Assembly: GCA_012932865.1 (NCBI GenBank)
Contig: SAXG01000031.1
Location: 1 to 64,000, forward strand
Source: Amylostereum areolatum
Lineage: Eukaryota; Basidiomycota; Agaricomycetes; Russulales; Stereaceae
Length of the DNA: 64,000 nt
Direction of reading: 5' to 3'
This document shows, one piece after another, positions 56,481 through 64,000 of the stretch. Position 1 is the first letter of the stretch, and each line of letters opens with the position of its first letter. The position numbers and the translations under genes are program-made. Under the pieces are notes generated by a model. It worked only from the letters and a program-made list of their open reading frames with translations. It was not told the DNA's origin and did not search any database.

Positions 56481-59400
56481 GCGGCATTGGAGTCTCTCGC
56501 CAGATGCAGTGATTGGCGGTCGAATGGTTACTTGGGGGGTGCACTATGGCTTCACCCCGTCGGTCGGTACATGTAAGTTAGTTTGTTACACAGGCGAATC
56601 GATCTCCTCTTTTGCACTTTACTCTAGCAGTGCACTCGTTACGGCAGTCCGCCGGTGCTGACTGGCTCAGATCAAACTTCCGGCTGTCTCGCGACAAGTG
56701 TGGCGGATGTCTTCTACGCCGCCGAGACGCATTGGAGTTCTAACCTACAGGAGGTCCTCCGCTTTCGGTACGCCATTTCGAGTGGCGGGAAGGACTTCCG
56801 CTTGCCCCTGTGGCTTTCAGTCTTTCAGCGAGTCCTGTGGCTGTTGAGTTTACGCCCAAGGCTTATGCACTCGTCATCTTCGCGCAAGGAGGAAATCCCG
56901 GCCATGCACGGGCTCATTCGACAAGGACTCCCAAGAACGATATGAAACATTGAACTTGCGTTCTTGGTAACTTTCAACTTACGACGAAATCGGGCCCGAG
57001 CACAGCCACTCCTCTTGACGCTTCTCCCGCGTCCAGCCGCCCGTGTTCGATTCAGTCAACACATGGTTGGTGCAGCTTGCTTTGGTCCGGCGCCAAAAGG
57101 AAGGGAATAATCTACTGGATCCGTCGCTCCATCATGCTTAGGGGCCACCACGCGGGGTCCCCATGAAGGAACGGCGATGCGAATACGATCATTCCGCGCG
57201 GGAGGGTCAGGACAGAGCCCGAGAACATGCCCCCATAGGTTAGGGAATAGAAGCCGCCACGGGGACGCCTCCAGCCAGCCCCCTCCCAACCTCTGTCATT
57301 CTGATGGCGCGCGCCTGGGAGTCTTGTATGTTTGGAGGACTGATGGATCGAGGGCGGACGCGCGACCAATCAAGCGGGTCGTGTGCAATCGTCGCGAGAA
57401 CGGTTCGTGCGCGATTCGTAGATCGACGGGTGGCCTTGGAGATTCGCCGGGTGGAATAGCGTGGAATGCATATTAACGTATGGGAATGGTGGCGTTCTGG
57501 CGCTACGACTCGGACTCGCACGAGGAGGAGACCGACGTCGCGCCTTTGTAGGTAAGGTGGGCTGTTCCTCGGAGGCGAGACTTAAACTTACGTTCTTGAA
57601 TATTCACGGCACGCTTCATAGAGGGCCCGCCTCGGCCCGTCTGGCGTCACTCTCGGCCGTGGCGGTCCTCTGGTTGCGTTTCAGTTCAACAGATGAACTT
57701 ACAGACTTCATCTGGCTGCATATCCCTGTCGCAAGTCCCGATGGCCCATTGGAAACGTTGGGAGTCTAGTGCGGCGGGAGACGTCACGGAGCTCAACGCA
57801 GAAGGCTCAAATCACGTCGGGCGTAACTTTCAGCAGCTTCGCGGCATTGTGTTGCGCTGACGGCGTTTGCATGCGCAGTCGCAAGCAACACCCTACGGAA
57901 CCAGCTCTCAAAGCCAAATCATTTTCCTGTTCAGGATCCTCAAAGACTTCTTGCTACACGCGGTCACCTGGCGATCTCTTACGCATCTCGAGGCCGAGAA
58001 AGCCTGTTAGGCTACACCCTACACAGGGTAGGAATAACCTTCGAGTCGCGCCCGGCTCCGACGCTTCGAGGGGCCACATAATACAACCCTCTCCACCTCC
58101 CCATTTCCCATTCCACTGCGCGCGGACAGTGTGCTCACGCTGCAACCAACACCCCAGGCCGCCTTCTCCCGCGTCGCAGCGGCTCCGATCCGCCGCCTGT
58201 CCGCCGGATTAGAAAGCGTCGGCAAGGGGAAAGTGGGAGAGAGACGAGGCGCGAAATAGAAACAGAACGGGTGGGCAGCGTGCTCCAAAGCTTAAGTCGC
58301 GACTCTTCTGGCACGCCGTGATGGCCTGGCTCTTCACGACCCCCGCAATGAAGCACGCATGTGGCACGCATGGGGACCTTCGCGATCGGAGCTGAACGCC
58401 GTCATGGAGTGCCGTTCTTGGTGTGAGTGGTTCTACGACGGAGTATCGAGTGCAGTACTGACACGCCAACGCCTGGCCACAACTCAATGCGCGGAAACGA
58501 CGCACAGGAACCTTCAGCCGCACACGCCCTGCCCATGCTTCATTATTACGACAGAGCCCGTTCCCGGGGCCACCCTGACGTTCAACGCAGAAGTTTGCGA
58601 AGTTCGCAGGCGTGTAGATCGCGCGTGATGATGATGGGAAAGCTAGAAACCACGGGCAGCGACACCTGGGGCACATTATGCCGTAACGGCTCTGTGCCCG
58701 TACGCATCTCGAGAAGGGGCACCACGGAGGATCGCCGCGCAAAGACACCTTTTCAATCGATGTGCGCCCCCTTCAAATCTGCCACGACGACGAAGTGTGC
58801 TCTCTTCGTCCAAACGAATCAAAGCCCGGATCCTCCCCAGTCTCGGTGTGCATACCTTACCCCGGTCAGCCTCCGCGGGCCGAGATGGGTGCACGTTAGG
58901 CCTGCCGCCCACGACGGTGGGCGGAGACTGCGAAGACGGTCGTCATAAAGGGGGCTACATGATGATCTGTCTCTGTGCTCGCGATCGATGTACAGAGCGC
59001 GAAGCCGCGGAGATGCGCGGACGTCCCGATGCTGCCGGCGGTGGTCGTGCTTGCGTCTTCTCAGCCCCGCGAAGAGGACGAGCAGACCCATGTCTTCGAA
59101 TGCTCGCAAGCCTTCCAAAGGCGTAAGTACGTACGTATCCGAGCCGCAGAGCACAGCGTCGACTTCATCGCCCGGTGGCGTGCAACTGGGAAGGGGGGAC
59201 CAAAGACGGCAAGCCCTACGCTTGTTTTCCGATTATCCTCCCCTTGGGCTTCTACCGCACAGCGTCCATATGATCCACCGCTTCTCGCCCATGACCAGCT
59301 GTCAGAATACGGCGACATAGCAAAACGGCGGACCCATACAGACCCATACCCGAAAATAGCGGTCCACAACACCCACGTGCAGGGCCCTCGGTCGGCCCTC

Positions 59401-62400
59401 CATCACCAGATATCACCCTACACATCCACCCCATCCAACCCTGCCCCTTCGCACCCGCCGTATACAGGTCCTAACCCCGACCGTCCGGGGAATCTCGTGC
59501 CACCACGATCGAGCGAGCACATGCGTCTCCGAACCCCAATCGATATCCTCTCCCATTCTGAGTTCTCTCGCCGACCATCGTCAACCTTGGCACACTATTT
59601 ACGGTGATGGTGACCGACTCGATTGAGGGACGCGTTTACGGCACTGGGAAGGAGTAGGACTACTAGGCCTGGGCCCGTAACCTGGAACTTTCAGAACCCA
59701 CCGGCACCCCACCACGAGCACCACCAAGCTTGGAATCTAGCGCCCGATGGCCCGGCGCGTCGAGCTAGCGCCCGCGGGTGAACCGATCCCCGTCCGTTAG
59801 CAGCATTGGAAGTGGAACGTTCTCCGTCCGGGCCAGGATCCACTCGATCGAAGTCTAAGTAACAGGATCCATCCCTCGCGCCCACCCCGCCAACCCGATT
59901 CTGGCAAATTGCGACTGGGGAGCTCTCACGCGCGGCAACTGGGCAGAAGGATGGGATTCCATTGACAGTCACGTCGATCCCACGTCGTGTGGGCGGTTCG
60001 TTCTTCTTTCTCTCGGATGGGCCGGGCGGCCAGTTCGAACGCGCGGGCGCGGGCGCGCTCTCGGGGCGGGGCGGAAGGTGCGATTAATTAGAGTTGCAGA
60101 GCTGGTCGGGTGGGTCCGTCCGGAAAGGTGCTAAGTCAAGTAACTTAGGTTCAAGCTTCGGAGGCGCTGCCAGCCAGCCTGCGCGGTGTGCTGTCCTGCT
60201 GCACGCCCGCCGTTCGTTGAATCGACGGCGGAGGCCGGGGACAACCGCGGTGGTGCTTTCCCCGCATGACGCCGTGCGGATGCGAACTCACGAACCCTCG
60301 GTTTTCGTGGGTTTCCATCCCCATCCGACCGTGCACTGGCTCGGGTCGGCGCCCAGTGTCCAAACGGACCGTGGCCGCCCTCAGCTCATCCTCTGACGCA
60401 CAATTTCGGACCCCGTGGACGGGATGTAAGTAGTACGCGACCGGCGCCTGCAAACGTCAAAGTCCTCATGGATCGATAACTGGGACCGTGTCGTGGCGAT
60501 GGCGGTGGCAAGCACGGTCGAACCCAAGGACCATCTCGCTCGACCCAGGGCCTCGTCGACATCCGGGCAGTCCTATCTTATATCTGACGCACTCGCCCGC
60601 CCCCGCCCCGCCCCCATCCATTCCGCTCCCCTCGTCCATGACGTAGGCCAGGGTAAGTGCACTCGGATCGACTCGATTCGATTCCAATCTCCCCCACTGG
60701 CAACGTCCCAATTCCCATGGCGAATAACAAATGGGATAATTCGCACCCCGCCGTCCCCCCACCCCGCCGCGCGCCGCCCCTTTCTCCAAAGCTGGCAAAG
60801 GGGCGCGTGGCGGTGATGGTGATGGGTGATGCGACTCACGCGACGTCGCTGTCGGGCCCGCCATACCCTTCCCCTTCCTTCCCTGAGCGGCGAGTGTCGA
60901 CGGTACATACTTACAGCTTCCGCCTCGACCGCAGGTACGCGCGCCGTCGCATCATGCATCACGCATCAAAAAAGCCCGTGGGGTGGGCCGTCGACCGTCG
61001 ACCTGCCAGCCGCGCGCCTTCGTCGCGTCGCGTCCGCGCGATGTGGGAGTCTTGATTCGCGGCGTGATTCCCGCGGTGCGCCGTGCTTTGTTACTTCCTT
61101 GCCTTACCCTACCACAACTCGGCACACAACCACACCAGTACGATCTGCCCACGTACGCTTCGAACGACGCCGATCGAGGTCGACGATGCGGTGTGCACCA
61201 TCATGCGCGGACGACGACGACGGCGGGCGGGCGGGCGGGCGGGCGGGAGGAGCGAACTGAGACAGGATGAGACGCGTCTCGGCGAACTCCATGTGGTACG
61301 GTATCGAATTCATCGAATGATTGCATCCTTCTGTCTGACCTTGCCCCTGCCTCCTCTCCCCCCCCCCTGCGCGCGTCGCCCGTCTCGTCTCGTCGCGGCG
61401 CAGGTTTCGCCGACGTGCGGGGGGTCGGGGGGATGTGGCGTGCATCGCGTTGCGCGGGCGATGGTATGGTCCTACTCGATGTCGATCGAGTATTTGAATC
61501 CCCATCCTCAAGCTCAAGGGCTTCAGTCCATACCGCCCCTCGCTCCATAATATTCAATCCCACACCACACCACGGCGCGCCGCGCCGCACATGTCATCCG
61601 TATCCTCGTGGGCGGATCGGATCCGGTGCTGCAGCCGTGACCAGTGGCATGGATATACCTCCGTCTCCGTCTCCGACCACGCGCATGCGCTGCGCGCCAT
61701 GTCTCGTCTCGAGCGCCCCGTCGCGCGGACGCCGGAAGCAGATCCCAAGCGCAACCATACTTATTATTTGACCATCGCGGGATGGGGCATTCGGTGGACT
61801 TTTTTTTTCTGGTTCGCGCGGGAAGGGTGCGAGCGGGGAGGTTGAACATGGTGTTGGTGTGGTGATCGTTAACTGTCAAAAACTGCTTTCCGCTCCGCTC
61901 CGTCGATCGCGTTGTAGAGACAGTAAGTTACCAAGGCCGGTGTGCGTACGGTACATGCGGGGTAGATAGATAGCCTTGCAAAAAAGTCGCAGGCCCGATG
62001 ATCCGTGCTCCTGTGCGTCCACCCACCAGCATGATCGCGGGCCCGACGAAGTTAGACTCGGAGGGTAGGGACGATTCGGAATGGGCGCAAGCGGCGAGCG
62101 TCGGTCACTGCATAAGTGAAGTACAACAGGGAAGAAGGAAGGAAGGAAGGGGGGGATCGTTCCACACGGCGTGATAGCCGGTGTTCGAGCGCGTACTACG
62201 TAGTCTCCGTCAGCATCGAGCATCGAGGATTCGCCGAGACAGGTTGCTGTGTTGCAGGCAGGAGGGGTTGAGCGCAAAGGTGTATACATGTACGGTGATT
62301 TTCGGAAATGGTGGAGCTGCGTCCTTACTGACGGTGTGGTGTCGGCGCCCCCCCGGCAGACGGGGAGGCTCGTACCCGGGTGTGCAGCGCCATTGGAGAG

Positions 62401-63459
62401 GAAGGAATAGACCGAGTGATCGGTGGGACTTGGGTAGACAGGTCTATGGAAGAGGAACGTGGCTCTGGCTTCGAGGCGACGACGATCCCAGCGTTCGTTC
62501 CGCGGACAGAGGGGAGGAAGAGCGTGTCTATTGGGTTTGTCGGGGAGTCGGAAGGGGCGATTCAGTGCATATGCGATCAGCAGGGCAAGGGGGCGCCGTG
62601 GGCTGGTGCTTAGGAGAGGAAAGCGCCGGTGGGGCGGGGGAAGAAGAGAGGCGAAGGATCCGAGGACGGAGATGAGTGCTGGGCGCGAGCACGGGAGGGC
62701 AAGAGGCCGGGTTGGAGCGAGCGGGCTGTGTGGATGGCCTGGCCGAGGACCGATGGCTTTGGATGGGAGAGCGAAGGCGCTGCTGATATGTGTATGTGTG
62801 TGTGCGTGTATGTAGAGCTTCGGACACGATGAGAACGGACGGGTCAAGTCGATGGGAGGGGGGGGGAAGATCCGGGGGTGTGCGGTGTGGGCGTACATGA
62901 TCGGGGGATAGGGCGGGGCGGTGTGGATGAGAGCGAAGGTGTCGGGACGGTGCGCGTACGACGGACGGGGATGTGAGACAGGAGGAGGGCGAGGAGGGCG
63001 AGGGCGGGCGGGGGGAGGCGCGGGCAAGACGGCGGGCAGGCACAGGCGAGGAGCCGGGAGGGCGGTGAAGGGGGGAGCGAGAATCGAACCGGTTCGAGCG
63101 GGGTATCCGGGGTCTCCGGTCCCGGTGCCGACATGTGTTTGGATATGTTATGTTTGTTTGCAGTGAGTATGTGCGCGCACATGGCACGGGATGGGCACGG
63201 CGAACGCCCGGGGGATTGGAACCCAATAAGGGATAGGATTGGGGAAAGACGGTGGCTATGAGTGGGAGAAGCGCTTTGAAACGGAGGGGGAGGAGGGAAG
63301 GAAAGAGGGAATTGAAAAGGGAAAGGGCGGTGGCGGTGCTGGATTACCGAAAGAGGGAATGGACCGGGCCGAAAGAGGGGGAGAGGGTCTCGCGCTCTTA
63401 TACCCGCCCCTGGCGTTCGCCTCCCAAGCTCGCCCATCTCCTCCTCCCCCTTTCCAAAC
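56481..63459. other. About 7 kb GC-rich sequence without a supportable gene
   Basis: Many overlapping frames on both strands, as expected in GC-rich DNA; none has a domain, consistent splice sites or a clean start. A minus-strand piece at 57112-57260 (YGGMFSGSVLTLPRGMIVF) is the most protein-like, but it stands alone. The last 1.6 kb is probably the regulatory region of the Sfp1-like gene and is rich in Pro/Arg/Ser-coding chance frames on the minus strand. Simple repeats occur at 61221-61248 and at about 62128-62150 (GGAA units). Confidence 0.4.
61221..61248. repeat. GGGC microsatellite
   Basis: About six units of GGGC within GC-rich non-coding sequence. Confidence 0.95.
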
Positions 63460-64000
63460 ATGGCCGCCGCCACATCTCAGCCCATCGCTCTCCCCGTCCA
63501 CAACGACGTCGACAACGACGCTCACATGGCCAACTCCTCCTCCTACCACAGCCCCGGCCAGTTCAATCCCGCCTCCTACACCCGCGCCTTCTTTGGCTCC
63601 CCCATCTCCTGGAGGCCCGCCTCCTTCGCCAACCGCGCCTCCTCCCCCCCCGCCAACGGTAGCCCCAGCCAGCTCCTCGGCGCCCTAGAGTACGTTCAAC
63701 CGTCCCTTCTCGTTCCATCCACTCACCGCGTCCCCCAGTCCGTCAGAAGCCCGCTCGGCCAAACTGTCGTCCTCCATCGATTCCGACCGTGGCTCGCTCA
63801 TGCACGCCCTCATGGAGCGCGAAGACGAATTCGTACGTGGCCCCGCGCCCATTCCACTTTCATCTCACCCGCTCACCGTGCCCTCCAGTGTCGGAACTAC
63901 ACCTGCTGCGGCCTCAACCTCACCGACCTCCACGCGCTCGTCGACCACTTCGAAGAAGCTCACGTGCTCGTCGTCGACCCCGCCCATCCCCACGCCCCCT
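63460..64000 (+). CDS. Sfp1-like C2H2 zinc-finger regulator, 5' part
   Basis: Three exons so far: 63460-63689, 63739-63832 and 63889 onward, with introns of 49 and 56 nt; the gene runs off the window. The N-terminus is Ser/Pro/Asn-rich (SSYHSPGQFNPASYTRAFFG). Exon 2 has SSSIDSDRGSLMHALMERED, and exon 3 begins CRNYTCCGLNLTDLHALVDH followed by FEEAHV. This is an atypical C2H2 finger of the kind in basidiomycete relatives of yeast Sfp1, which controls ribosome-biogenesis genes. The pair of Cys and the two His (LVDH, EEAH) are in place. The second half, with the remaining fingers, is not in view. The DNA target in this organism is inferred only. Confidence 0.8.
   Translation, partial: MAAATSQPIALPVHNDVDNDAHMANSSSYHSPGQFNPASYTRAFFGSPISWRPASFANRASSPPANGSPSQLLGALEYVQPSLLVPSTHRVPQSVRSPLGQTVVLHRFRPWLAHARPHGARRRIRTWPRAHSTFISPAHRALQCRNYTCCGLNLTDLHALVDHFEEAHVLVVDPAHPHAP

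Noticed and set aside
61876..63027. 383-codon minus-strand frame, and a second of 232 codons overlapping it
   Set aside because: Almost entirely Pro, Arg and Ser with no domain, overlapping other equally open frames in GC-rich DNA; typical of chance frames upstream of a GC-rich gene.
63070..63105. Sequence resembling a tRNA B box on the minus strand (GGTTCGATTCTC)
   Set aside because: The bases on either side do not form a T stem and no A box or acceptor stem is present.

Overview
The window is a stretch of nuclear DNA from a filamentous basidiomycete, most likely an Agaricomycete. The signs are dense genes split by introns of about 50-60 nt with GTRCGT or GTRNGT donors, many F-box-like proteins, a large TET/JBP-type dioxygenase gene of the kind expanded in mushrooms, and recognisable fungal proteins (TAF11, an EPL1-like protein, a DUF3433-type membrane protein, an Sfp1-like zinc finger). 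Multi-exon models were built by hand. For almost all of them the summed exon lengths come out as an open multiple of three, which is the main evidence that they are right.

Layout. Positions 1-44 kb are a repeat-rich accessory region. It holds a decayed serine carboxypeptidase (about 3.94-5.13 kb), a 12-exon TET/JBP-like gene (5.7-11.1 kb), a decayed phosphoinositide phospholipase C fragment (11.1-12.1 kb), four diverged copies of one unrecognised F-box-like family (12.9, 18.7, 28.1 and 31.8 kb), two more lineage-type genes (15.1 and 17.3 kb), an F-box gene (21.9 kb), a coiled-coil/membrane gene cut by a solo LTR (24.5-26.6 kb), a decayed oligopeptide transporter (35.6-36.9 kb), and an intron-rich gene carrying a retroviral-type H2C2 integrase zinc-binding domain (38.9-40.1 kb). 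Scattered through this part, and absent beyond 43 kb, is a conserved element of about 22 bp (core CTCACTTTYGTGCGTCGA). It often occurs as divergent pairs around a CACGTG core. A longer dispersed repeat of about 450 bp carries it.

After an AT-rich island (43.9-44.6 kb) and a 5'-truncated EPL1-like gene (44.6-46.3 kb), the window becomes ordinary conserved fungal sequence. A DMT/EamA transporter (46.6-48.6 kb), a DUF3433-type membrane glycoprotein (49.6-52.9 kb), an F-box protein (53.3-54.8 kb) and TAF11 (55.4-56.5 kb) follow each other. Then comes about 7 kb of GC-rich sequence with no supportable gene. The first three exons of an Sfp1-like C2H2 regulator run off the right edge.

The genes do not form a pathway. 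The clearest biological theme is a variable, repeat-driven segment (F-box-like family growth, TET/JBP gene, LTR insertion, three decayed metabolic genes, a domesticated integrase domain) abutting a stable housekeeping block.
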